This document shows positions 37,642 through 46,778 of a stretch of DNA of 64,000 bases, piece by piece. The translations under genes were made by a program, and so were the position numbers. Every line of letters begins with the position of its first letter. Within the stretch, counting starts at the first letter, position 1. A model generated the notes under the pieces. It saw only the letters and a list, made by a program, of their open reading frames with translations, searched no databases and was not told where the DNA came from. The stretch is from Cupriavidus sp. WGlv3 (GTDB lineage Bacteria; Pseudomonadota; Gammaproteobacteria; Burkholderiales; Burkholderiaceae): positions 1 through 64,000 of the forward strand of contig NZ_JALHRX010000020.1 in NCBI RefSeq assembly GCF_023952475.1, written 5' to 3'.

Positions 37642-39665
37642 TCGCCGAACTGGGGCACTTCGCGCTGATCGTCGCGCTGCTGGTCGCGCTGGTGCAGGCG
37701 GCAGTGCCGCTGGCGGGCGCGGCAAGCGGCAGGCTGGCGTGGATGGCGGTGGCGCGGCAGGCGGCGCACGTGCAATGCGTGCTGGTGGCATTGTCGTTCG
37801 CGGCGCTGGCATGGGGCTTTGTCGCGAATGACTTCAGCGTGCGCTATGTCGCCGCCAACTCCAACAGCGCCCTGCCGCTTGCCTACCGCATTGCAGCGGT
37901 ATGGGGCGGGCATGAAGGCTCGATGCTGCTGTGGACGCTGATGCTGGCGCTGTGGTCGCTGGCGGTGGCGCGCTACAGCCGCCAGCTGCCGCTGGCCGCG
38001 GTGGCGCGCGTGCTGGGCGTGATGGGGGCGATCAGCGCTGGCTTCCTGCTGTTCCTGCTGTTTGCCTCCAACCCGTTCATACGGCTGCTGCCGCCGGCGA
38101 TGGCGGGGCGCGACCTCAACCCGCTGCTGCAGGACCCCGGCATGGTCTTCCACCCGCCGCTGCTCTACATGGGCTACGTCGGCTTCTCGGTGACCTTTGC
38201 CTTTGCCGTGGCGGCGCTGCTGGCCGGGCGCGTCGATGCCGCCTGGGCGCGCTGGTCGCGGCCGTGGACCACGGTGGCGTGGGCCTTCCTGACGCTGGGC
38301 ATCATGCTGGGCAGCGCGTGGGCATATTACGAGCTGGGCTGGGGCGGCTGGTGGTTCTGGGATCCGGTCGAGAACGCCTCGTTCATGCCATGGCTGGCGG
38401 GAACCGCACTGATGCATTCGCTGGCGGTCACGGAGAAGCGCGGCGCGTTCCGCGCGTGGACCGTGCTGCTCGCCATCTTCACGTTCTCGCTGAGCCTGCT
38501 CGGCACCTTCCTGGTCCGCTCCGGCGTGCTGACCTCGGTGCATGCGTTCGCGGTCGATCCCAGGCGCGGCATCTTCATCCTGGCGCTGCTCGGCCTGGTT
38601 ACCGGCATCGCGCTGGCGCTGTACGCATGGCGCGCGCCGCGCTTGTCGCGCCGCGTTGAGTTTGCCGCGGTCTCGCGCGAGTCGCTGCTGCTGGCCAACA
38701 ACGTGCTGCTGGCGGTGGCGGCGGCAACGGTGCTGCTCGGCACGCTCTACCCGCTGCTGGTCGATGTGCTGGGGCTGGGCAAGATCTCGGTCGGCCCGGC
38801 CTACTTCGAACAGGTGTTCGTGCCGCTGATGGCTCCCGCGGTGCTGCTGATGGGCGCGGCGCCGCTGGCGCGCTGGCGTCATGGCAGCCTGCCCGACATG
38901 GCACGGCGGCTGCGCTGGGCCGGCATCGCCAGCGTGGCCATCGGCCTGGGGCTGTTGCTGGTGCTGCGCAATGCTTCCGCCATGACCGGGCTGGGGCTGC
39001 TGCTGGCGGCCTGGTGCGTGCTGAGCGCGGTGGCGAGCCTGGCGGCACGGCTGCGCCACCAGCAGGGGCGCAGGTTCAGCGCGCTGCGCCAGCTCGCGCC
39101 CAGCTACTGGGGCATGCTGCTGGCGCATGCCGGCGTCGGCATCTTCATCGCGGGCGTGACGCTGGTCACCGGGCAGGAAAGCCTGCGCGAACTGCCGATG
39201 CGCGCGGGCGATACCGTCAGCGTCGGCGGCTACGACTTCCGCTTTGCCGGCGTGAGGCAGGCCGCCGGTCCCAACTACGACGCGCTGCGCGGCACGCTGA
39301 CCGCATCGCGCGACGGCAAGCGCGTGGCGGTGCTCTATCCCGAGCGCCGCATCTACCGCAGCCAGGACATGCCGACCACCGAGGCCGCGATCGACAGCGG
39401 CCTGACGCGCGACCTCTATGTGGCGCTGGGCGAGAACGTGGCCAACGGCGTCGATGGCAGCGCCTGGGCCGTGCGCATCCACGTCAAGCCTTTTGTGGAC
39501 TGGATCTGGGCGGGCTGCGTGCTGATGGCGCTGGGCGGCCTGCTGGCCGCGTGCGACAAGCGCTACCGCCTGCGCCGCCGCGTCGCGGCCGAATCGCCGC
39601 CGGCGCCGGTGAATGAACCTACCGCGCCCGCACTGGCCTCCACGCGCGAGGAGACGCCGGCATGA
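37638..39665 (+). CDS. ccmF: CcmF, cytochrome c heme lyase core subunit
   Basis: A 675-residue protein with about 14-15 transmembrane segments that attaches heme to apocytochromes with CcmH and CcmI. The WWD motif is [19 protein letters not shown], with conserved histidines in [10 protein letters not shown] and [12 protein letters not shown]. Length is usual for the family. A polar C-terminal tail of about 30 residues overlaps the ccmG start. Confidence 0.95.
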   Translation: MIAELGHFALIVALLVALVQAAVPLAGAASGRLAWMAVARQAAHVQCVLVALSFAALAWGFVANDFSVRYVAANSNSALPLAYRIAAVWGGHEGSMLLWTLMLALWSLAVARYSRQLPLAAVARVLGVMGAISAGFLLFLLFASNPFIRLLPPAMAGRDLNPLLQDPGMVFHPPLLYMGYVGFSVTFAFAVAALLAGRVDAAWARWSRPWTTVAWAFLTLGIMLGSAWAYYELGWGGWWFWDPVENASFMPWLAGTALMHSLAVTEKRGAFRAWTVLLAIFTFSLSLLGTFLVRSGVLTSVHAFAVDPRRGIFILALLGLVTGIALALYAWRAPRLSRRVEFAAVSRESLLLANNVLLAVAAATVLLGTLYPLLVDVLGLGKISVGPAYFEQVFVPLMAPAVLLMGAAPLARWRHGSLPDMARRLRWAGIASVAIGLGLLLVLRNASAMTGLGLLLAAWCVLSAVASLAARLRHQQGRRFSALRQLAPSYWGMLLAHAGVGIFIAGVTLVTGQESLRELPMRAGDTVSVGGYDFRFAGVRQAAGPNYDALRGTLTASRDGKRVAVLYPERRIYRSQDMPTTEAAIDSGLTRDLYVALGENVANGVDGSAWAVRIHVKPFVDWIWAGCVLMALGGLLAACDKRYRLRRRVAAESPPAPVNEPTAPALASTREETPA

Positions 39666-40204
39666 CCCGCTTCCTGTTGCCGCTCGCCGCCTTCCTCGCG
39701 CTGGCCGTCGCGCTGGCGGCGGGGCTGCGCCACGATCCGCGCGAGCTGCCCTCGCCGCTGGTCGGCAAGGCCGCGCCGGCCTTCGCGCTGCCGCTGCTGG
39801 AGCCGGAAGGCCGCACGCTGGCGTCCGCCGACATGCGCGGCAAGGTGTGGCTGCTGAACGTGTGGGCCTCGTGGTGCGCGGCCTGCCGCACCGAGCACCC
39901 GGTGCTGGTCGATTTCGCCGCGCGCGCGCCGGTGCCGCTGTACGGCCTGAACTACAAGGACGAGGCCGGCGCCGCGCGCGACTGGCTGCGGCGGCTCGGC
40001 AACCCCTACACCGCATCGCTGGTCGACGCCGACGGGCGCGTGGGCATCGACTACGGCGTCTATGGCGTGCCCGAGACCTTCGTCATCGACCAGCAGGGCG
40101 TGGTGCGCTACCGCCAGGTCGGCCCGGTCACGCGCGAGGTGCTGGAGCAGAAGCTGTTGCCGCTGATCGAGCGGCTGCAGCGCCAGGGAGGAGGCCATGC
40201 ATAG
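39662..40204 (+). CDS. ccmG: CcmG/DsbE, thiol-disulfide reductant for cytochrome c
   Basis: A 180-residue membrane-anchored thioredoxin-like protein. The redox motif is WCAAC (Cys72, Cys75) with GVPETFVID as the cis-proline loop and an N-terminal anchor helix. It keeps apocytochrome CxxCH cysteines reduced. Overlaps ccmF and ccmH. Confidence 0.93.
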   Translation: MTRFLLPLAAFLALAVALAAGLRHDPRELPSPLVGKAAPAFALPLLEPEGRTLASADMRGKVWLLNVWASWCAACRTEHPVLVDFAARAPVPLYGLNYKDEAGAARDWLRRLGNPYTASLVDADGRVGIDYGVYGVPETFVIDQQGVVRYRQVGPVTREVLEQKLLPLIERLQRQGGGHA

Positions 40205-40664
40205 GCTGCGCGCTGCGCTTGCCCCGTGGCTATGCTGCCTGTCGATGCTGGCGACTGCCGCGCCGACCGAGGCCGAGCTTGATGCGCGCGTGCATGCGCT
40301 GTCCAATGAACTGCGCTGCCTGGTGTGCCAGAACCAGACGCTGGCCGATTCCAACGCCGACCTGGCGGTCGACCTGCGCCGCCAGATCCGCGAGCAGCTG
40401 CGCGGCGGCGCCAGCGACCAGGCGGTCAAGGACTACCTGGTGCAGCGCTATGGCGACTTCGTGCTGTACAAGCCGCCGCTGCGGCCGCTGACGTGGCTGT
40501 TGTGGTTTGGCCCCCTGCTGCTGGTTGCCGGCGTCGCATGGGCAATCGTGCGGGCTCGCGCAAGTCATCGCGGCACGGGTGCTGCACTCGACGACAGCGC
40601 GCGGCGCGACCTTGAAAGCCTGCTCAACGACGCCGCCGATCCTGCCCGCCCAAGACAACCATGA
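40197..40664 (+). CDS. ccmH: CcmH, apocytochrome reductase subunit
   Basis: A 155-residue protein with signal peptide, the family motif LRCLVCQNQ (Cys41, Cys44), a three-helix domain, and a C-terminal transmembrane helix. It corresponds to the CcmL (short CcmH) form, with the TPR part encoded separately as ccmI. It overlaps ccmG by eight bases. Confidence 0.93.
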   Translation: MHRLRAALAPWLCCLSMLATAAPTEAELDARVHALSNELRCLVCQNQTLADSNADLAVDLRRQIREQLRGGASDQAVKDYLVQRYGDFVLYKPPLRPLTWLLWFGPLLLVAGVAWAIVRARASHRGTGAALDDSARRDLESLLNDAADPARPRQP

Positions 40665-41860
40665 CGACCTTCTGGCTGCTCGCCGCCGCACTGATCGCCG
40701 CCGCCATGGCGGGCCTGCTGTGGCCGCTGCTGCGCCGCCACGCCATTCCTGACCCCGGCACGCCGGAGCGCACGCTGCTGGTCGACCTGTACCGCGACCA
40801 GTTGCGCGAACTCGACGCCGACCTGCGCACCGGCACGCTGAGCGCGGCCCGCCATGCCGAAGCCCGCGACGAACTCGCCCGCCGGCTGCTGGATGAAGCC
40901 GCGGACACCGCCACCGGCACGCACCGCGCCAGCACTTGTCCCCTACTCGCCGCGGCATTGCTGGCGGCGTTGCCGAGCGCCGCCATCCTGCTCTACCTGC
41001 ACCTGGGCAACCCCGTCGCGCTCTGGCGCGCCGACGACGTGCCGCAGGCGAGCGGCAGCCAGCACCAGCTCAGCGGCGCGCAGGTAGAAGGCATGGTCAA
41101 CCAGCTGGCGCAACGGCTGCGCGAGGCTCCGGCCGATCCCGCAGGCTGGGCCATGCTGGCGCGCTCCTACAGCGTGCTGGAGCGCTATGCCGACGCGGCC
41201 GCGGCCTACGCCCGTGCCGTCGAGCTGGCGCCCGAGGTGGCATCGCTGCGCGCCGATTACGCCGACGTGCTGGCCAGCCTCAATAACGGCTCGCTGCAAG
41301 GCGCGCCCATGGCGGAGATCAGGCGGGCGCTGGGGCTGGATCCGGATGACCCCAAGGCGCTGGCACTGGCGGCCAGCGCGGCGGTGGAGCGCGGCGACAG
41401 GCAGGCGGCGATCGGCTACTGGGAACACCTGCACCGGCTGCTGCCCCCGGACTCGCAAACCGCGGCGCGCGTGGCCGCCAACCTCGCCGCGGCGCGCGGC
41501 ACGTCCGCCGCGCAGCCGGCGCAGATTACGGGCATGGTCACGCTCAGCGAAAAGGCCGGGCGCACGCCGCAGCCGGGCGACACCCTGTTCGTCTACGCCC
41601 TGCCCGCCGACGGCTCGCGCATGCCGCTGGCGGTGCTGCGCCGGCAGGCGCGCGACCTGCCGCTGACGTTCACGCTGGACGATGCGATGGCGATGCGGCC
41701 CGACCGCAAGCTGTCGGCACACACGCAGGTGGTGGTGGAAGCGCGCATTTCCGCAAGCGGGAATGCCCTGCCGCAGTCGGGCGACCTGGTCGGGCGCAGC
41801 GGTCCGCTGGCAGTCGGCAGCGAAGGCGTGCGGATCGCCATCGACGCCGCGATGCCATAG
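40661..41860 (+). CDS. ccmI: CcmI, TPR apocytochrome chaperone
   Basis: A 399-residue protein with two N-terminal transmembrane helices flanking a cytoplasmic leucine-rich loop (LLVDLYRDQLRELDADLRTG), then a periplasmic TPR domain (about 140-270) and a C-terminal beta domain. It presents apocytochromes to the heme lyase. It ends three bases before the convergent tdh stop, so no separate terminator fits between them. Confidence 0.9.
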   Translation: MTTFWLLAAALIAAAMAGLLWPLLRRHAIPDPGTPERTLLVDLYRDQLRELDADLRTGTLSAARHAEARDELARRLLDEAADTATGTHRASTCPLLAAALLAALPSAAILLYLHLGNPVALWRADDVPQASGSQHQLSGAQVEGMVNQLAQRLREAPADPAGWAMLARSYSVLERYADAAAAYARAVELAPEVASLRADYADVLASLNNGSLQGAPMAEIRRALGLDPDDPKALALAASAAVERGDRQAAIGYWEHLHRLLPPDSQTAARVAANLAAARGTSAAQPAQITGMVTLSEKAGRTPQPGDTLFVYALPADGSRMPLAVLRRQARDLPLTFTLDDAMAMRPDRKLSAHTQVVVEARISASGNALPQSGDLVGRSGPLAVGSEGVRIAIDAAMP

Positions 41861-41863
41861 CGC

Positions 41864-42820
41864 TCAGGCGGCCAGCGTCGCCCTCAGGTTGGCCAGCATG
41901 TCCGCGACCATTTCCTCCAGGCCGTACTGCGCCTTCCACCCCCAGTCCGCGCGCGCCACCGAATCGTCGATCGAATCCGGCCAGCCTTGCGCGATGGCCT
42001 GGCGATAGTCGGGTTCGTAGCGGATCTCGAAGTCCGGCACATGCTTGCGGATCGCCGCGGCGATCTGCGCGGGCGTGAAGGTGGTGCCGGCGATGTTGTA
42101 GCTGCCGCGCTCGCCCAGCCGTTCCGCCGGCGCCTCCATCAGTTCGATGGTGGCGCGCAGCGCGTCGGGCATGTACATCATCGGCAGTGCCTCGTCTTTC
42201 TTCAGAAAGCACGTGTAGGGCTCGCCCTTCACGGCCGCATGGAAGATGTCGACCGCATAGTCGGTGGTGCCGCCGCCCGGCGGTGTCTTGTGCGAGATCA
42301 GACCCGGATAGCGCACGCTGCGCACATCGACGCCGTGGTTGGCGTGGTACCAGCGGCACCAGCCCTCGCCGGCCTGCTTGGAGATGCCATAGACGGTGGT
42401 CGGCTCCATCACGGTCTTCTGCGGCGTATCCACGGCTGGCGTGGTCGGGCCGAACGCCGCGATGGAACTGGGCCAGAACACGCGCTCCAGCCCGGTCTGC
42501 CGCGCCAGCTCCAGCACGTTGAGCAGGCTCGTCATGTTCAGGTTCCACGCCCATTGCGGCGCCTTTTCGCCGGTGGCCGACAGCGCCGCCGCCAGCAGGT
42601 AGACCTGCGTGATGCCATGGCGCTCGACCACGGTGGCGAGTTCGCCGCGGTCGGTGGCGTTGAGCATCTCGTGCGTGATGTGCACGTGGCGGCCGGTCGG
42701 CACCACGTCGGAGGTGATGACGCTGGTGCGGCCGTAGCGCTCGGCCAGCGCCAGTGCCAGCTCGGAGCCGATCTGGCCGTTGGCGCCGACGATCAGGATC
42801 CTGGGGGTGCTGTCGGCCAT
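41864..42820 (-). CDS. tdh: L-threonine 3-dehydrogenase, short-chain (epimerase-like) type
   Basis: A 318-residue SDR-family enzyme oxidising L-threonine to 2-amino-3-ketobutyrate with NAD. Glycine-rich VGANGQIG is at about 11-18, the catalytic Tyr-x3-Lys in TVYGISKQ, and SSIAAFGP in the Ser strand. This non-zinc form is the type studied in Cupriavidus necator. It overlaps kbl by one base and forms the two-gene threonine-to-glycine operon. Confidence 0.88.
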   Translation of the reverse strand: MADSTPRILIVGANGQIGSELALALAERYGRTSVITSDVVPTGRHVHITHEMLNATDRGELATVVERHGITQVYLLAAALSATGEKAPQWAWNLNMTSLLNVLELARQTGLERVFWPSSIAAFGPTTPAVDTPQKTVMEPTTVYGISKQAGEGWCRWYHANHGVDVRSVRYPGLISHKTPPGGGTTDYAVDIFHAAVKGEPYTCFLKKDEALPMMYMPDALRATIELMEAPAERLGERGSYNIAGTTFTPAQIAAAIRKHVPDFEIRYEPDYRQAIAQGWPDSIDDSVARADWGWKAQYGLEEMVADMLANLRATLAA

Positions 42821-44019
42821 CAGATCAGCCCCAGTTCGCGGCCGGCCGCGCCGAACGCATCCAGCGCCGCCTGCAGCGCGGCCTCGTCATGCAGCGCGCT
42901 CATCTGCACGCGGATGCGGGCCTGGCCCTTGGGCACCACGGGGTAGAAGAAGCCCACCACGTACACGCCCAGCTCCAGCAGCCGCTGCGCGAGCTGCTGC
43001 GCCTTCTCCGCGTCGTAGACCATGATCGGAATGATGGGATGCTCGCCCGCCTTGACGTCGAAGCCCAGCTTGTCCAGCCCCGCGCGGAAGAACTTCGTGT
43101 TGCGTTCCAGCCGGTCGCGCAGCTCGGTGCTGCCTTCCAGGAGATCGAGCACCGCGATCGATGCCCCGACGATGGCCGGCGCCACGGTATTGGAGAACAG
43201 GTACGGCCGCGAGCGCTGGCGCAGCAGCGCCACCACTTCCTGGCGCGCGCTGGTGAAGCCGCCGGACGCGCCGCCCAGCGCCTTGCCCAGCGTGCCGGTG
43301 ATGATGTCGATCTTGCCGAACACGCCGCGCAACTCATGCGTGCCGCGCCCGCGCGCGCCCAGGAAGCCAGTGGCGTGGCATTCGTCGATGCCCAGCAGCG
43401 CGCCATGCTTGTCGCAGATCGCGCGCATCTCGTCCAGCCGCGCGATGGTGCCGTCCATCGAAAACGCGCCGTCGGTAAATACCAGCACGAAGCGCGCGCC
43501 GTCCGCGCGCGCCTGCGCCAGCTGCACGCGCAGGTCGTCGAGGTCGTTGTGCTGGTAGCGGTAGCGGCGCGCCTTGCTCAGGCGGATACCGTCGATGATC
43601 GAGGCATGGTTGAGCGCATCGCTGATGACCGCGTCCTCGGCACCCAGCAGCGTCTCGAACAGCCCGCCGTTGGCATCGAACGCCGAACCATAAAGGATGG
43701 TGTCCTCGGTGCCCAGGAACGCCGACAGCCGCGCTTCCAGCGTCTTGTGCAGGTCTTGCGTGCCGCAGATGAAGCGGACCGAACTCAGCCCGAAGCCATG
43801 CGTGCGCAGCGCTTCGTGCGCGGCCTCGATCACGCGAGGGTGCGACGACAACCCAAGGTAGTTGTTGGCGCACAAATTGATCACTTCGCGGCCGTCGGTG
43901 GTGCGCACCCGCGCGCCCTGCGGCGTGGCGATCACGCGCTCCTGCTTGAACAGCCCGGCCTCGCGGATCGCGTCGAGTTCGGTACGGATGGATGCGTAGA
44001 ATGCCTCGGCATTCGACAT
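42820..44019 (-). CDS. kbl: 2-amino-3-ketobutyrate CoA ligase (glycine C-acetyltransferase)
   Basis: A 399-residue PLP enzyme converting 2-amino-3-ketobutyrate and CoA to glycine and acetyl-CoA. The PLP lysine lies in [44 protein letters not shown] and [10 protein letters not shown] are family segments. Length equals E. coli Kbl (398). It is first in the leftward operon and divergent from the XRE regulator. Confidence 0.95.
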   Translation of the reverse strand: MSNAEAFYASIRTELDAIREAGLFKQERVIATPQGARVRTTDGREVINLCANNYLGLSSHPRVIEAAHEALRTHGFGLSSVRFICGTQDLHKTLEARLSAFLGTEDTILYGSAFDANGGLFETLLGAEDAVISDALNHASIIDGIRLSKARRYRYQHNDLDDLRVQLAQARADGARFVLVFTDGAFSMDGTIARLDEMRAICDKHGALLGIDECHATGFLGARGRGTHELRGVFGKIDIITGTLGKALGGASGGFTSARQEVVALLRQRSRPYLFSNTVAPAIVGASIAVLDLLEGSTELRDRLERNTKFFRAGLDKLGFDVKAGEHPIIPIMVYDAEKAQQLAQRLLELGVYVVGFFYPVVPKGQARIRVQMSALHDEAALQAALDAFGAAGRELGLI

Positions 44020-44066
44020 GGCTGGCTCCCGGTGAGGTGCAGTGGTGTGCTGGGGCTATGCTACGA

Positions 44067-44124
44067 TTCGATCGATAAATCGAACGTGTTCTGTATATCG
44101 AACATTTTGCGCAATATAACGAAC
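44067..44124. promoter_or_regulatory. Operator cluster between kbl and XRE-cupin gene
   Basis: TTCGAT-N6-ATCGAA (44067-44084) is a palindrome, followed by GTTC-N8-GAAC (44088-44103). ATCGAAC recurs at 44079 and 44097, and the related AACGAAC at 44118. The AT-rich stretch stands out from the GC-rich surroundings. It is the expected binding site of the divergent XRE regulator. Confidence 0.5.
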
Positions 44125-44132
44125 ATCCATCC

Positions 44133-44729
44133 ATGACGCAAGCCTCGGCCCAGACTCCGCAAGCCGAAGGCCCGCCGGCAGTCGGCCTGGCGCTGCAGGC
44201 ATTGCGCCAGCAGCAGCGGCTGTCGCTCGACGAACTGTCGCGCCGCGCCGGCGTATCCAAGTCGATGCTGTCGCAGATCGAACGCAACCTGGCCAACCCG
44301 ACCGTTGCGGTGCTGTGGCGCCTGGCCAATGCGCTGGGCGTGAGCCTGGCCGACTTCCTCGCCGGCGGCGCCGCCGAGCGTCCCGGCGCTGGTATCACCG
44401 TGCTGCAGCCGCACGCGATCCCGTCGCTGAAAAGCCCCGATACCCGCTGCGACCTGCGCATCCTTGGCCCGATCGAACTGGCCGGGCGCTTCGAGTGGTA
44501 TGAGCTGACCATCCAGGCCGGCGGCGTGCTGACCTCCGAGCCGCACGAGGCCGGCACGCAGGAACACCTGACGGTATTGGGCGGGTCGATGACGGTGCGC
44601 GCTGGCGCCGACGAGAAGAAGCTGCGGCACGGCGAGACCGCGCGCTATGCGGCTGATGTCGCACATGCGATCTCCAATGGCGGCAAGACCGCTGCCACCG
44701 CACTACTGGTTGTAGTGCATCCGGGGTAA
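44133..44729 (+). CDS. XRE-family regulator with cupin sensor domain
   Basis: A 198-residue regulator. The helix-turn-helix (about 20-75, LSLDELSRRAGVSKSMLSQI, NPTVAVLWRLANALGVSLADFL) is followed by a cupin domain (about 105-195, EWYELTIQAGGVL, GTQEHLTVLGGSMTVRAG). Proteins of this layout often control amino acid or amine catabolism. It is divergent from kbl-tdh across a repeat-rich spacer, so control of threonine degradation is likely, but not proven. It converges on the picolinate hydroxylase genes. Confidence 0.82.
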   Translation: MTQASAQTPQAEGPPAVGLALQALRQQQRLSLDELSRRAGVSKSMLSQIERNLANPTVAVLWRLANALGVSLADFLAGGAAERPGAGITVLQPHAIPSLKSPDTRCDLRILGPIELAGRFEWYELTIQAGGVLTSEPHEAGTQEHLTVLGGSMTVRAGADEKKLRHGETARYAADVAHAISNGGKTAATALLVVVHPG

Positions 44730-44772
44730 GGCGGGCAAGGGAGGCAGCGCCCGCCCCGCCCCCGGCAAGCGT

Positions 44773-45939
44773 TCAGCGGGCGCCGAACAAGCGCTTGACA
44801 CGCTCCCACAGCACGCCGAAGAACATTGCCACCGGGTTCAGGCGCACGGCCTGGTTGCGTTCGGCCTCGCTGAGCGTGGGGTCCATCCTGCGCGATACCG
44901 ACCTGCCGAAGTCGGCGATCATCCGCCGCACGAAGTCCCGCACCAGCCCCGAGCGCGAGAACTGGGCCAGCGGCCCTTGCAGCGAATACTGCAGGTCGAC
45001 CGCGACTTCGGTCCCGCCGGCAGACAAGGCCCTGAGCAGGTAGGCGATATCGCCCGCGGCCTTGGAATTGCTGAGCGAGTCCTGTCCCGCACCCTTCAGC
45101 ACGCCGCGCTTGTTCGCATCATCGCGCTGCAGGCGCGCGGCCCCCTCGAACCTTGCCGACATGGGGCCGAACTTGATCGCGATATGGCCCTTGACCTTCT
45201 CCCCGGCCACTTCCGTCAGCACCGCGCCGGGCAGGCAGCCCGCCACGGCCGGCAGGTCCGCCATGAAGGCCCATACCTCGTCCAATGCATAGGGCACGGT
45301 GAAGCCGCCTTCGATCCGCGACCAGCCCTTGCGGTCGGCCGAGCGCTCGGGCTCGGCGCTGCCCGCTGCGGCAAGGTGCGGCTGCGTGCCGAGCGCCTCG
45401 TCCGCGACCGTGAAGCCCGCGAACGGCAACGGTGCGAAAGCCGCACCGGCATGCCGCGCGATCACGCCGGCGGCCGCGCGGCGCGCTTCCAGCACCGAAC
45501 GGATCGCGGCGACGATGCCCATATAGCCGGTGCAGCGGCACAGGTTGCCTGACAGTTCATGGCGGATGGTGGCTTCGTCGGCATCGGGCAGGCGCAGCAC
45601 GATATCACGTGCGGTGGCCAGCATCCCGGGCGTGCAGTAGCCGCATTGCAGGGCGTGGTGCCGGTTGAAGGCGGCGCGCAGATCGGCCATGACCGCGTCG
45701 TCCTCGTAGCCCTCCACCGTGACGATGTCGGCGCCCTGGCAGGCGGCGGCAAAGGTGATGCACGAGCGCACCGGCTTGTCGTCGACCAGCACGGTGCAGG
45801 CGCCGCACACGCCGTGCTCGCAGCCCAGGTGGGTGCCGGTCAGGCGATGCGTGTCGCGCAGGTAGTCGCCCAGGTGCGTCCGGTCCGCGCACGCGCCGGA
45901 CACCCGGCGGCCGTTGACGGTGAATTCGATAGTCTGCAC
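44773..45939 (-). CDS. Molybdenum hydroxylase iron-sulfur subunit fused to a CoxG/SRPBCC domain
   Basis: A 388-residue fusion. Residues 1-160 are the two-[2Fe-2S] small subunit of xanthine-dehydrogenase-type enzymes (Cys40, Cys45, Cys48, Cys60; then Cys99, Cys102, Cys134, Cys136). After a linker, residues about 207-350 form a CoxG-like SRPBCC domain (IEGGFTVPYALDEVWAFMADLP), and a basic amphipathic tail follows. CoxG helps assembly or membrane attachment in CO dehydrogenase. Last gene of the leftward three-subunit hydroxylase operon, which probably converts picolinate to 6-hydroxypicolinate (PicA role). The fusion makes the chaperone stoichiometric. Confidence 0.82.
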   Translation of the reverse strand: MQTIEFTVNGRRVSGACADRTHLGDYLRDTHRLTGTHLGCEHGVCGACTVLVDDKPVRSCITFAAACQGADIVTVEGYEDDAVMADLRAAFNRHHALQCGYCTPGMLATARDIVLRLPDADEATIRHELSGNLCRCTGYMGIVAAIRSVLEARRAAAGVIARHAGAAFAPLPFAGFTVADEALGTQPHLAAAGSAEPERSADRKGWSRIEGGFTVPYALDEVWAFMADLPAVAGCLPGAVLTEVAGEKVKGHIAIKFGPMSARFEGAARLQRDDANKRGVLKGAGQDSLSNSKAAGDIAYLLRALSAGGTEVAVDLQYSLQGPLAQFSRSGLVRDFVRRMIADFGRSVSRRMDPTLSEAERNQAVRLNPVAMFFGVLWERVKRLFGAR

Positions 45940-45947
45940 GGCGCTCC

Positions 45948-46775
45948 TCAGTTCAGCAGTTGCGTGACGCAGCGCATCACGACGGTTCGGTACAGCTTGC
46001 GGTCGATGGCGTCCTTGCCCGGCGCGGCCTGGGCGACCGCCTCGGCGACGGCATCGGCCGTCAGCGCGGCCGCGCCCTGCGCCGCGACGGCGCGCGTCAG
46101 GCCGGGCAGCACCATCGGCGGCCCATCCAGCGCACCGAGCACGATGCGGGCGAAGCGGCGGCTGGCGTCGAAGTACGCGGCGCAGCTGGCCTCGGCGAAT
46201 TCGCCGGTCTTGCGGCAGAGCTTCTGGTAGCCCCAGCGGCTGTGCGCCGTTTTCAGCGGCACCCGCACCGCGGCGATCAGCTCGCCGTCGGCCAGCACGG
46301 TGGTGTAGGCGCCGAGCATGAACGACTCCATCGGCACTTCGCGCGTGCCGGCGGCGGACGCGATCTCGATGTGCGCGCCCAGCGCGGTCATGGCCACGAC
46401 CCAGTCGGCCGCGGGGTCCGCATGCGCGAGGCTGCCGCCTACGGTGCCGCGGTTGCGGATCGCCCGATAGGCGATGCCGCCGGCAACGGCCTGCAGCATG
46501 GTGCCGCGCAGCGGCTCGAACACGCCATCCTCGATCTGTGCGTGGGTCACGCAGGCGCCGATGCGGATGCCGTCGGCGGTTGCGGTCACGTCGCGGAGCT
46601 CGCGCAGCGCCGACACGTCGACCACCGTATCGGGCCGGGTCAGGCGCAGGTTCAGCATCGGCCCGAGCGATTGCCCGCCGCCCATGGCCTTGGATATATC
46701 GGTGCCCGCGCCCAGGCGGGACAGCGCCTCCGGCAGCGAGCCGGGCGCGTGGTAGGAGAATGCAACGGCTTTCAT
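45948..46775 (-). CDS. Molybdenum hydroxylase FAD-binding subunit
   Basis: A 275-residue medium subunit of the CoxM/CutM type. FAD contacts are GGGQSLGPMLNLRL (about 32-45) and RNRGTVGGSLAHADP (107-121). It relays electrons from the [2Fe-2S] centres to an acceptor. It lies three bases after the large-subunit stop and eight bases before the fused iron-sulfur subunit, so all three are one operon. Confidence 0.88.
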   Translation of the reverse strand: MKAVAFSYHAPGSLPEALSRLGAGTDISKAMGGGQSLGPMLNLRLTRPDTVVDVSALRELRDVTATADGIRIGACVTHAQIEDGVFEPLRGTMLQAVAGGIAYRAIRNRGTVGGSLAHADPAADWVVAMTALGAHIEIASAAGTREVPMESFMLGAYTTVLADGELIAAVRVPLKTAHSRWGYQKLCRKTGEFAEASCAAYFDASRRFARIVLGALDGPPMVLPGLTRAVAAQGAAALTADAVAEAVAQAAPGKDAIDRKLYRTVVMRCVTQLLN

Positions 46776-46778
46776 CGG

